Assembly: GCA_046341775.1 (NCBI GenBank)
Contig: JBKDQQ010000171.1
Location: 1-28,757 of the forward strand
From: SXXH01 sp041165735
GTDB taxonomy: Bacteria > Planctomycetota > UBA1135 > GCA-002686595
DNA: 28,757 nucleotides
Direction: 5' to 3'
How positions within the stretch are numbered: position 1 is the first letter of the stretch; each line of letters starts with the position of its first letter. Both the position numbers and the translations under genes were made by a program. Below the pieces are notes generated by a model that was given only the letters and a program-made list of their open reading frames with translations, ran no database searches and was not told where the DNA came from. Of the stretch, positions 14,489-21,953 are shown piece by piece.

Positions 14489-16023
14489 GGGGCGCCCTCC
14501 GCCAAGCGCGCCACCACGGCATCCAGGTCGAGCGCCGCGCGTGCGGCGCAGGAGACGACGGCGTGGTCCCGCACGAGCAACACGTCGTCGGACACCTCGA
14601 GCAGCTCTTCCATGTGGCTCGTCGTCCACAAGACGGCGGCGCCCTCGCCCGCGACCTCGCGCACGCGCGCCGCGATCTCGGCGCGCGCGACGAGATCAAC
14701 TCCGCGCGTCGGTTCGTCGAGCACCAGCACGACGGGCCGCGCGGCGAAGAGGCGCGCCAGCAGCACCTTCTGCTGGTTCCCGCCGGAGAGCGAACGCACG
14801 GGATCGTCGATGGAGCGGCATTTGACGCCCAGTCGCGCCACCAGCGCCTCGGCGACGGCGCGCGACCTCCCGCGCGCGCGCGCGCCGCCCCGGCGCGCCA
14901 GTCCGAGCGCGATCGTCTCCTCGATCGACAAGTCGAGCCACAACCCGTCTTGGCGACGCTCCTCCGGCGCGTAGGCCAAGCCGCGGTCCATGGTGGCTCC
15001 TACGCCGTCGGGAAGCGGCCGGCCATCGAGCAGCACCTGTCCAGCGCGCTTGACAGCCCCGGCCAGGGTCAGGCACAACTCGCTGCGTCCCGATCCGAGC
15101 AGGCCCGCCACGCCCGCCACGCGTCCGGCGCGCAGCGCGAAGGTCGAGGGCCGCAATGGCGCATCGGAGGCCAAGGCGAGCGCCTGCAAGCGCTGCACGC
15201 CGCCGTCGTCGCCGCCGTCGCCGCCGGCCTGCACCGCCGGCTCGACGATCGCTCCTTCGGTCGCCGCGCCGGCGCCGACCAGCGCCGCGGCGATGCGCCG
15301 CGGCGAGGACCGCGCGGCCGGCTCGCGCAGTTCCACCAACCCGTCGCGCAACACGACGATCTCGTCGGCGATCGAGAGCACCTCGTCCAGGCGATGACCG
15401 ACGAAGGCCATGGCCACGCCCGTCGCGCGCAGTTCGCGCAGGTGCTCGCAGAGCCGCGACGCCTGAGCGCGGTCCATGCTGGCGGTGGGCTCGTCCAAGA
15501 GCAGCACGCGCGCCTCGCCCGCGAGCGCGGCGGCCACGGCGATCATGGCCCTCGTAGCGGGCGCATGCGCGCCCAGTCGCGAGCGCGGATCGAGGTCGAG
15601 CCCCACGCGGGCCAAGGCGGAACGCGCCGAGTTCGCCAACCGCGCACGATCGACGAAAGGCCCGCGGCAGGGCAGGCGTCCGATGTGCAGCACTTCCTCC
15701 ACCGGCAGGTCGGGCAGCTGCGCCAACTCCTGCGCGACGCACTGCACGCCGGCGGCGCGCGCCTCGCGGGCCGAACGCCAATCGACGGCGCGCCCATCGA
15801 GTTCGACGCGCCCCTCGTCGGGCCGCTCCACGCCCGTGGCGATCCGCACGGCGGTGGACTTGCCGGCGCCGTTCTGGCCCAGCCAAGCCACGATGCGCCC
15901 CGGACGAAGCTCGAGATCGACGCCGCGCAAGGCCTGCGTGGAACCGTAGCGCTTGCACGCCCGGACGAGGCGCAAGCCGGAGTCGCCCGCGGAGGACGTC
16001 GATGCGGCCCGTGCGTCGACCAT
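14485..16023 (-). CDS. ytfR: YtfR-like sugar ABC transporter ATP-binding protein (two ABC domains)
   Basis: The 512-residue product holds two fused nucleotide-binding domains, as in RbsA, MglA and YtfR. Domain 1 has a perfect Walker A (GQNGAGKST, 49-57), Q-loop VAQEL, Walker B VLLLDEPTASMD and H-loop FVGHRLDEV, but its signature is degenerate: where the family has LSxxQQQ there is HAPATRA. Domain 2 has a degenerate Walker A (GLLGSGRSEL), normal for this family, and a good signature LSGGNQQK with Walker B VLVLDEPTRGVD. So one composite ATP site should be active and the other degenerate on both faces. A Gly/Asp-rich linker joins the domains. The start ATG 16021-16023 is supported by a -10 element nine bases upstream. 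It would energise furanose import with YtfT and YjfF. Confidence 0.9.
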   Translation of the reverse strand: MVDARAASTSSAGDSGLRLVRACKRYGSTQALRGVDLELRPGRIVAWLGQNGAGKSTAVRIATGVERPDEGRVELDGRAVDWRSAREARAAGVQCVAQELAQLPDLPVEEVLHIGRLPCRGPFVDRARLANSARSALARVGLDLDPRSRLGAHAPATRAMIAVAAALAGEARVLLLDEPTASMDRAQASRLCEHLRELRATGVAMAFVGHRLDEVLSIADEIVVLRDGLVELREPAARSSPRRIAAALVGAGAATEGAIVEPAVQAGGDGGDDGGVQRLQALALASDAPLRPSTFALRAGRVAGVAGLLGSGRSELCLTLAGAVKRAGQVLLDGRPLPDGVGATMDRGLAYAPEERRQDGLWLDLSIEETIALGLARRGGARARGRSRAVAEALVARLGVKCRSIDDPVRSLSGGNQQKVLLARLFAARPVVLVLDEPTRGVDLVARAEIAARVREVAGEGAAVLWTTSHMEELLEVSDDVLLVRDHAVVSCAARAALDLDAVVARLAEGAP

Positions 16024-16030
16024 GGAGCCG

Positions 16031-16039
16031 AGCCTAGCA
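16031..16039 (-). promoter_or_regulatory. Extended -10 promoter of ytfR, leaderless configuration
   Basis: On the minus strand TGCTAGGCT (16039 to 16031) is a TGnTAnnnT extended -10. Its last base is eight bases before the A of the ytfR ATG at 16023, so transcription should start at or next to the start codon. No good -35 is seen. The same nonamer sits nine bases before the ATG of the gene at 21954. Confidence 0.45.
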
Positions 16040-16090
16040 TCCGCGCGGCGGGGCGCGAGTGGCGCTCGCGCACCACCGCGCCCCCCGCGA

Positions 16091-18481
16091 TCACTCGTAC
16101 GCGAGCTCCAGGATGCCCGAGGACCAGCCGTCCTGCTGCGCGATTTCCAGCTTGAAGCCATCGCACTCGATCGGCGCGAAGGCCACTTCCTGCCACGCGT
16201 CGGCCCCCACGCCGAAGCCGCCGGCGGCGGGTTGCACACTCGTCCAGGCCTCGCCTTGGCGCGCGAGCAGTCGCCAGGACTTCGGCACGCGGCATTCGCC
16301 CCGACCCGTGTCGTCGAACCAGTAGACGCGCAGCTTGGAGATCGACTGCTTGCGCGGCAACTCGACCTCCACCCACGCCTCTCCGCCCTTGTGCGGCCAG
16401 AAGCACGTGCGCGGCACATCGTGGTCGTTGGACGACTTCGGCGGCGCGCCGTCGAGCACGCCCGCGACGGTGTCGCCCTGGAAGCAATGGCTGGCGGAGA
16501 CCCAATGCCCCGCCACCTGCCCCATGTGCCCGGCGCCCTTGGGCAAGGCCAGGTCGGGCCTGGTGGGCAGCCACACGAGCATGTCGCCCGCGCCGCGGTT
16601 GCCCCAGGTCGCGTAGGGCACGAGCTTGATCGGGATGGGCCGCGTGGCGAGTTGCCGATCCTTGCGCTCGACGAGCAGGCCCTTCGACTTCGCCACGCGC
16701 GTGTTCTTGAGCGTCCGCTCCGGCGCGACCTCGAAGCGCGCGTCGTCTGGCAGCACGACCGAACGGGCCGCGCCCTCGGCGTCGACGCCTTCCAGGCACA
16801 GGATCTGCGGACCGCGGGCCAGCGCCACGCGGCCGCGATTGCCGACGACGCGCTCGTCGCTCGTCTCGCGCCGCACCGGCATGAGGAAGTGCACTTGGAA
16901 CGAATCCTTGGGCTTGAATTCGCGGCTCATGACGATCCAGTCGGCCGCGTCGGGTGCAACCTGCACCTGGGTGGGCGCGTGTTCGGGGTGCACGCGCCAC
17001 CAGACCTCCTTGGCCCACGTCGGCTTCCTGACCTTGACGGTGAAGGCCACGTTCTCGCGCGGGTCGACCAGGATCTCCAGCCGCCCGGTGTCGGGGAAGT
17101 CCGTGCGCACCTCGATCTTCGTCTCGACGCCCTTGACCACCACCGTCGTGCTGGAGGCGAAGTGCTGCGAGATCCAGACCGTGTCGTCGAGGCCCTCGCC
17201 GCTCGTGGCGTAGACGCGCTCGCCCATCGCCGGCAGGTAGCGCACGATGTTCGTCGGGCAGCAGGCGCAATCGAACCACGGCTGGCGCGCGGCTCCGGCG
17301 GTCTCCATCGGATTGACGTAGAAGAAGCGGTCGCCGGACATCGACACGCTGGCGGGGATGTTGTTGTAGATCTGGCGCTCGACGTTCTCCGCGTGGCGCG
17401 CCTCGCCCGTGGCGAGGTACATGCGCTGGCTCCACATCGCCAGCGCGATCGAGGCGCAGGACTCGCAGTAGGAGCTCTTGTTCGGCAGGTCCCAGCTCTT
17501 CGTGAAGCCCTCGTTGGCGGCCGAGTTGCCGATGCCGCCGGTGACGTACATCTTGGTCCCGACGAGGTCGTCCCAGATCGTCCCCAGTCCCGACAGGAGC
17601 CCGGCGTCCCCGTCGAGGCGCGCGAGGTCCGCCGCGCCCGCGTACAGGTAGCAGGCGCGCACGGCGTGGCCGACGATCGTCTTCTGCTCGCGCAGCGGCA
17701 GGTGGTCCTGCGCGTACTCGCCGAACCCGGCGCGGCCCTCCTTGCCGCCGCGTTGGCCGATGAAGAAGCGCAGCAGGTCCAGCCAGCGCTTCTCGCCGGT
17801 CGCCTCGTGCAGCTTCGCCAGCGCCAGTTCCAGTTCAGGATGGCCGGGCGGGTCGAGGCGCCGGCCCGGGCCGAATTCCGCGGCGATGTGTCCAGCGAAC
17901 TTGACAGCCACGTCCATCAAGGTCGTGTCGCCCGTGGCCGCCTTCCAGGCGATGGCGGCCTCGATCAAGTGGCCCGCGCAGTACAACTCGTGCCCGTGCG
18001 CGATGTCCTTCCAACGCTCGCCCGGCGCGGCCAGCTGGTAGTACGTGTTCAGGTAGCCGTCGGGCATCTGCGCCTTGGCGATGGTGCGGATCAGCGCCTG
18101 CGTGCGCTCCTGCAACGCCGGATCGGACCCGCCCAGCGCCTTCTTCTGGTGCAGGGCGTAGGCGATGCCTTCGACCAGCTTGTAGACGTCGGAATCGTTG
18201 AACAGGAACCCCTGGTGCTTGCCTTCCACCTCGCCCGCGGCCACGGCGAAGTTCCGCAGGCGTCCGGTGTCCTCGCACTGCTTCCAGACCGCCTCGACGG
18301 TCGAAGTGCGATTCACCTCGATGCGCGGCGCGAAGAACGGGTCCTTCACCGCCACGTCCTGGAACGGAACGGCGCGCAGCGGGTCGGAGCGCAGCACGGC
18401 TTGCGCCGGCGCGAGCGACGCGAGCAGGAGCATGGACGTGGTGCAGGCGAGGAGGGCCTTTGCGGAGAGGAGGATCTGCAT
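16091..18481 (-). CDS. Secreted GH127 glycosidase (beta-L-arabinofuranosidase-like)
   Basis: The 796-residue product starts with a signal peptide (hydrophobic to about 27, ALAPAQA). The body is a GH127/DUF1680 (alpha/alpha)6 enzyme. The residues that in the characterised HypBA1 bind zinc and act in catalysis are all present with family spacing: Glu324 in TGGIGNSAANEGF, Glu340 and Cys342 in SYCESC, and Cys407-Cys408 in DCACCPTN. The cysteine nucleophile would be Cys407. Residues from about 650 to the end resemble a beta-sandwich F5/8C or CBM-like domain (AGHWVSASHCFQGD ... AWVEVELP ... SGILELAYE). Expected activity is release of beta-L-arabinofuranose from glycoconjugates or polysaccharide outside the cytoplasm. 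It sits between the binding protein and ATPase genes of a furanose importer. Confidence 0.92.
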   Translation of the reverse strand: MQILLSAKALLACTTSMLLLASLAPAQAVLRSDPLRAVPFQDVAVKDPFFAPRIEVNRTSTVEAVWKQCEDTGRLRNFAVAAGEVEGKHQGFLFNDSDVYKLVEGIAYALHQKKALGGSDPALQERTQALIRTIAKAQMPDGYLNTYYQLAAPGERWKDIAHGHELYCAGHLIEAAIAWKAATGDTTLMDVAVKFAGHIAAEFGPGRRLDPPGHPELELALAKLHEATGEKRWLDLLRFFIGQRGGKEGRAGFGEYAQDHLPLREQKTIVGHAVRACYLYAGAADLARLDGDAGLLSGLGTIWDDLVGTKMYVTGGIGNSAANEGFTKSWDLPNKSSYCESCASIALAMWSQRMYLATGEARHAENVERQIYNNIPASVSMSGDRFFYVNPMETAGAARQPWFDCACCPTNIVRYLPAMGERVYATSGEGLDDTVWISQHFASSTTVVVKGVETKIEVRTDFPDTGRLEILVDPRENVAFTVKVRKPTWAKEVWWRVHPEHAPTQVQVAPDAADWIVMSREFKPKDSFQVHFLMPVRRETSDERVVGNRGRVALARGPQILCLEGVDAEGAARSVVLPDDARFEVAPERTLKNTRVAKSKGLLVERKDRQLATRPIPIKLVPYATWGNRGAGDMLVWLPTRPDLALPKGAGHMGQVAGHWVSASHCFQGDTVAGVLDGAPPKSSNDHDVPRTCFWPHKGGEAWVEVELPRKQSISKLRVYWFDDTGRGECRVPKSWRLLARQGEAWTSVQPAAGGFGVGADAWQEVAFAPIECDGFKLEIAQQDGWSSGILELAYE

Positions 18482-18531
18482 GGGAATGGGGTCCGTGGGC
18501 AGGAGATCTCGGCGTTCGGGCGCGCTGGACT

Positions 18532-19518
18532 TCAGTAGCGTCGATTGGGCAGTTCGGCGGCGGCGTCGGCGGCCGTGAAGAGCCGATCCTGCACGACGAT
18601 GCGCGGCTCGACCCGCTCTCCGCGCAGCAACGCCTGCACCGCGTCGAGGGCCGCCGGCCCCAGCAGCGGGGAGCACTCCACGGCGGCCGACAGCTCGCCG
18701 CGGACCATCGCTTCGAAGGCGGGCCGGGTGGCGTCGATGGAGACGACCAGCACGTCCTTCCCCGGCGCGCGACCGGCGGCCTTGAGCGCCTCGATCGCGC
18801 CCAGCGCCATGTCGTCGTTGTGCGCGTACACCGCCTGGAACGGTTCGGGCTCCGAGCGCAGGATCGCCTCCATCTGCTTCTTGCCCTCGGCCAGCGAGAA
18901 CTGCGCCGGTTGCGAGCGCACGACGCGCAGGCGCGGATGGGCGGCGAGCGCTTCGTGGAAGCCCTTCTTGCGGTCGATGGCGGGGGCGGAGCCCGTCGTG
19001 CCCTCGAGTTCGACGACGCGCACGTCGCCCGTCGAGGCCCGCGCCAACCACTCCGCCGCCATGCGCCCTTCCGCGACGAAGTCGGAGGCGATCAAGGTGG
19101 CGTGGAGGGCGGGATCGGCTTGCACTCCGCGGTCGACGAGCACCACGGGGATGCCCGCCTCCTTCAGTTCCTTCAAGACGGGCTCGAAGCCTTGTTCCTT
19201 CTGCGGGGCGAGGATCACGGCGTCCACCTGCTGGGCCACGAAGCCGCGCAGCGCCTCGAGTTGCTTCTCCATGCGCCCCTGCGCGTCCACGAGCTTGAGA
19301 TCCACGCCGCGCGCCTCCGCCTCGGCCACGATGGACGCGGTCTCGGCCACGCGCCACGCGCTCTCCGCGCCGATCTGCGAGAACCCGACCACGGGACGCC
19401 GGTCCCCCGGGGACTCGGCGCCGCAGGCCGCGAGGAAGGCCAGGCACCAAGCCGCCAAGGCGCGCGTCGGATGGCGGCGAGGGCGGCCGCCGTGCGAGGA
19501 TGCGTGCATGGGCGGCAT
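18532..19518 (-). CDS. ytfQ: YtfQ-like sugar-binding lipoprotein of the furanose ABC transporter
   Basis: The product (328 residues from this start) has a basic n-region, a hydrophobic core and lipobox AFLAAC (Cys32), so it is a membrane-anchored binding lipoprotein. The mature part is a ribose-family periplasmic binding fold very like E. coli YtfQ: VGFSQIGAESAWRVAET, VVLVDRGV, ELEGTTGSAPAIDRKKGF, VYAHNDDMALGAIEALKAAG and GKDVLVVSIDAT. YtfQ binds galactofuranose in E. coli; L-arabinofuranose is an alternative ligand here given the GH127 gene 50 bp downstream. Possible starts are ATG 19516-19518 (used), ATG 19507-19509 and GTG 19540-19542; none has a good ribosome site. It is divergent from the acyltransferase gene. 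Confidence 0.9.
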   Translation of the reverse strand: MPPMHASSHGGRPRRHPTRALAAWCLAFLAACGAESPGDRRPVVGFSQIGAESAWRVAETASIVAEAEARGVDLKLVDAQGRMEKQLEALRGFVAQQVDAVILAPQKEQGFEPVLKELKEAGIPVVLVDRGVQADPALHATLIASDFVAEGRMAAEWLARASTGDVRVVELEGTTGSAPAIDRKKGFHEALAAHPRLRVVRSQPAQFSLAEGKKQMEAILRSEPEPFQAVYAHNDDMALGAIEALKAAGRAPGKDVLVVSIDATRPAFEAMVRGELSAAVECSPLLGPAALDAVQALLRGERVEPRIVVQDRLFTAADAAAELPNRRY

Positions 19519-19607
19519 GGTAGCGACCCGCCATCCCGCCACGCAGCGAGACTTGCAAGCCCTTGATGCAAGCCTTGCCGAATCCCCACGGGCGCAGTGC
19601 CCTTTGT

Positions 19608-19641
19608 GCGCTCCGGTCGGTAGCCTCGCCTACCGGAGCGC
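19608..19641. repeat. 10-bp inverted repeat upstream of the acyltransferase fusion gene
   Basis: gcgctccggt (19608-19617) is perfectly complementary to accggagcgc (19632-19641), with a 14-base loop that contains TAGCCT (19621-19626), a possible -10 for the gene at 19682. An alternative inner hairpin (cggtag with ctaccg) overlaps the right arm. It lies between two divergent genes, so an operator or 5'-leader structure is more likely than a terminator. Confidence 0.55.
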
Positions 19642-19669
19642 GTTCGACGAGCGGACGCGGCCTTCTTCC

Positions 19670-19677
19670 GAGGAAGG
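19670..19677 (+). promoter_or_regulatory. Strong ribosome binding site that fixes the start at 19682
   Basis: GAGGAAGG precedes ATG 19682-19684; the first AGGA lies seven bases before it. A second ATG follows at 19688. This is among the clearest Shine-Dalgarno sites in the window and decides the start of a frame that is open far upstream. Confidence 0.75.
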
Positions 19678-19681
19678 AAAC

Positions 19682-21496
19682 ATGCACATGGACCAGGCCA
19701 GCCATCCGTTCCGCCTGCTTCCCGCGCGTTCCCGCCTGCGTCCGTTGCTCGCGCCCATCGAGCGCATGCTGGCGCTCGACGAACTGGAACGACGCTACGG
19801 TCGCCTGCCGCCCTCGCGCGACGCGCTCGAGTTCATCGAGCGCGCCTTGGCCGAGCTGCAGGTCGACGTGCGGGTGGCGCCCGATGAACTGGCGGGGGTG
19901 CCGAAGGCCGGGGCGACGATCGTGTGCGCCAACCATCCCTTCGGCGCGGTGGAAGGGCTGATCCTCGCGCGCGAGCTGCGGCGCCTGCGGCCCGACGTGA
20001 AGATCCTCGTCAACAGCCTGCTCGAGCGCATCGTGGAGCTGCGCGAACTGTTCCTCGCGGTCGAGGTGTTCGGATCCGACGAGCGCGCCGCCAATGCGCG
20101 CGCCCTGCGCGGCGCCATCCGGCACCTCGAGCAGGGCGGCCTGCTCGTGGTGTTCCCCGCCGGCGAAGTCTCGAGCCTCAAGGTGCGCACGCGCGAAGTG
20201 ACCGATCCGCCGTGGAGCGCGTCGGTGGCGCGCATGGCGCTGCGCACCAAGGCCGCGACCTGCCCCGCCTACTTCGATGGCCGCAACGGCGCGCTGTTCC
20301 AGCTCGCGGGCCTGTTGCACCCGCGACTGCGCACGGCCTTGCTGCCGCGCGAGCTCGTCAACAAGCGCGGCCGCACCATCGAGCTGCGCTTCGGCAGCCC
20401 GATCGTGTCGACGGAACTCGAGCAGCTCGCCGACGACGCGGCGCGCACCGACTACCTGCGTCTGCGCACCTACGCGCTGGGCGCGTCCACCAGCCGGCGC
20501 GAGCAGGCCGAGCGCAGGCGCCGCGCCGCGCCGCCCAAGGCCGCGCGCCAGGCGGCGCCGATCGCGCCGGCGGGTTCGCGCCTCGATTGGGAGCGCGAGC
20601 TCGCTGACCTGCCCGCCGACTCGCGGCTCGCCGCGCAGAACGGGCTGGTCGCCCATCTCGCGCGGGCCGAGCAGATCCCCGCGCTGCTGCTGGAGGTCGG
20701 ACGACAGCGGGAGCTCGCCTTCCGCGCGGTGGGCGAGGGCACGAACCGGCCGCGCGACCTCGATCGGCACGACGAGCATTACCGCCACCTCGTCTTGTGG
20801 GACGAACGCGAAGGGCGCGTCGCGGGCGCCTATCGGCTGGGCGCGACCGACGAGCTCCTGCGCGGCGAAGGCGTGGCGGAGATGTACACCGCCAGCCTCT
20901 TCGACTACGACCGCGCCACCCTGCGCCGATTCGAGCCCGCGCTCGAGCTCGGGCGTTCGTTCGTGGCGGCCGACTACCAGAAGAGCTACGCGCCGCTGCT
21001 CACGCTCTGGAAGGGCATCGGCGCGCACGTGGCGAAGAACCCGCGCTACCGCCACCTGTACGGGCCGGTCTCGATCAGCGCCGACTACCATCCCCTCTCG
21101 CGCCAGTTGATCGCCCAGTACTTGCAGCGCCACCGCGCCGCGCCCTCCAACGCGGGCTTCAAGCCGCGCACGCCGCTCGAACTGCGCCGCGTCCAAGGCC
21201 TCGAGCCCGGACGCATCTCCGAGCTGCTCGGCCGCGGACTGGACCTCTCGGCGCTCGTCAGCGATCTCGAGGGCGGGCGCAAGGACGTGCCCGTGCTGCT
21301 GCGCGAGTACCTCAAGCTCGGCGGCAAGGTCGTGGCGCTCAACGTGGACCCCGACTTCAACGACGCGCTCGACGCCCTGCTGGTGGTCGACCTCGCCCGC
21401 ACCGAGGAGCGCCTGTTGCGGCGCTACTTGGGCGACGAGGGCGCGCGCGCCTTCCTGGCGCACCATGCCGAGCGCGAGTTGGAAGTCGTGGCCTGA
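19682..21496 (+). CDS. OlsF-like fusion of PlsC-type and GNAT-type acyltransferases
   Basis: The 604-residue product has two parts. Residues about 60-270 are a lysophospholipid-acyltransferase (PlsC-like) domain with NHPFGAVEG (84-92) as the HxxxxxD/E active-site block and FPAGEVS (159-165) as the glycerolipid-binding block. After an Arg/Ala/Pro-rich linker (about 278-300), residues about 310-500 resemble the GNAT-like N-acyltransferase fold of OlsB (AYRLGATDELL, SLFDYD, LELGRSFVAADYQKSYAPLLTLWKGIGAHV), ending in a C-terminal region of about 100 residues. Such fusions (OlsF) carry out both acylation steps of ornithine-lipid synthesis: N-acylation by the OlsB-like half, then O-acylation by the PlsC-like half. 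The amino-acid head group used here is not shown. It is a single gene, convergent with the membrane protein gene. Confidence 0.85.
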   Translation: MHMDQASHPFRLLPARSRLRPLLAPIERMLALDELERRYGRLPPSRDALEFIERALAELQVDVRVAPDELAGVPKAGATIVCANHPFGAVEGLILARELRRLRPDVKILVNSLLERIVELRELFLAVEVFGSDERAANARALRGAIRHLEQGGLLVVFPAGEVSSLKVRTREVTDPPWSASVARMALRTKAATCPAYFDGRNGALFQLAGLLHPRLRTALLPRELVNKRGRTIELRFGSPIVSTELEQLADDAARTDYLRLRTYALGASTSRREQAERRRRAAPPKAARQAAPIAPAGSRLDWERELADLPADSRLAAQNGLVAHLARAEQIPALLLEVGRQRELAFRAVGEGTNRPRDLDRHDEHYRHLVLWDEREGRVAGAYRLGATDELLRGEGVAEMYTASLFDYDRATLRRFEPALELGRSFVAADYQKSYAPLLTLWKGIGAHVAKNPRYRHLYGPVSISADYHPLSRQLIAQYLQRHRAAPSNAGFKPRTPLELRRVQGLEPGRISELLGRGLDLSALVSDLEGGRKDVPVLLREYLKLGGKVVALNVDPDFNDALDALLVVDLARTEERLLRRYLGDEGARAFLAHHAERELEVVA

Positions 21497-21523
21497 GGGC
21501 CGTCGACGCGCGGCTCGCGCGGT

Positions 21524-21853
21524 TCAGCGCCAGGGCGCCAGCCCGAGGCGGTGGGCGTAGAGGAGGTACAGCGCGCCGAGGAGGACGAGGTGCACCAGCG
21601 CGCGGTCCACTCCGCGGCGGCGCAGCGCGCCCTGCACGGCTCCCACCGTGTCGCGCGTCAAGCGTTGCACCAGCAGGAAGAATCCGCCGAGGAACCCGAC
21701 CACGACGGCCATGGAGAACACGACGCGCAGCCATGGATCGAGGCTCGAGCGCACGACGAGCGCCACGGCCTCCTCCTTGAGCACGTTGGCCACCAACAGG
21801 GTCTCGGCGAGCAGCAGCGCGGCATGCAGCCGCAGTCCGTCCTTCTTCGGCAC
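21524..21853 (-). CDS. Small membrane protein, unknown function
   Basis: I do not recognise this 109-residue protein. It has three hydrophobic stretches suited to membrane helices: LHAALLLAETLLVANV, LRVVFSMAVVVGFLGGFFLLV and ALVHLVLLGALYLLYA, with basic loops between. The start is uncertain: I take GTG 21851-21853 (VPKKDGLRL), where GGAGG lies only one base upstream, which is closer than ideal; TTG 21869-21871 is an alternative. It is divergent from the SGNH gene and convergent with the acyltransferase fusion gene. Because the acyltransferase probably makes membrane lipids, a membrane-related role is possible but unsupported. Confidence 0.65.
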   Translation of the reverse strand: MPKKDGLRLHAALLLAETLLVANVLKEEAVALVVRSSLDPWLRVVFSMAVVVGFLGGFFLLVQRLTRDTVGAVQGALRRRGVDRALVHLVLLGALYLLYAHRLGLAPWR

Positions 21854-21893
21854 GCCTCCGTGATAGCGCAAGGACGCGCCCGCTTGTAGTGGC

Positions 21894-21924
21894 GCGCGCC
21901 GAGGCGGATCGCGCCTTGGCGCGC
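21894..21924. repeat. 13-bp hairpin in the divergent spacer before the SGNH gene
   Basis: gcgcgccgaggcg (21894-21906) pairs with cgccttggcgcgc (21912-21924) with one G-T wobble and a five-base loop. The right arm contains the -35 candidate TTGGCG (21916-21921) of the SGNH gene promoter. As it sits between divergent genes it cannot be a terminator for either; an operator is possible. Confidence 0.55.
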
Positions 21925-21945
21925 CCCTCGACCGCCTGCTAGGCT
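21916..21945 (+). promoter_or_regulatory. Promoter of the SGNH gene, leaderless configuration
   Basis: TTGGCG (21916-21921) and TAGGCT (21940-21945) are 18 bases apart, and TGC immediately precedes the -10 to make an extended TGCTAGGCT. The last base of the -10 lies nine bases before the A of the ATG at 21954, so the mRNA should begin at or within a base or two of the start codon. No Shine-Dalgarno site is present, which agrees with leaderless translation. Confidence 0.5.
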
Positions 21946-21953
21946 CCCCCGCG

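Noticed and set aside
18482..21466. Upstream extension of the GH127 reading frame to nearly 1800 residues
   Set aside because: It is antisense to the acyltransferase fusion gene and overlaps the binding-protein gene in another frame; the signal peptide at 18481 marks the true start.
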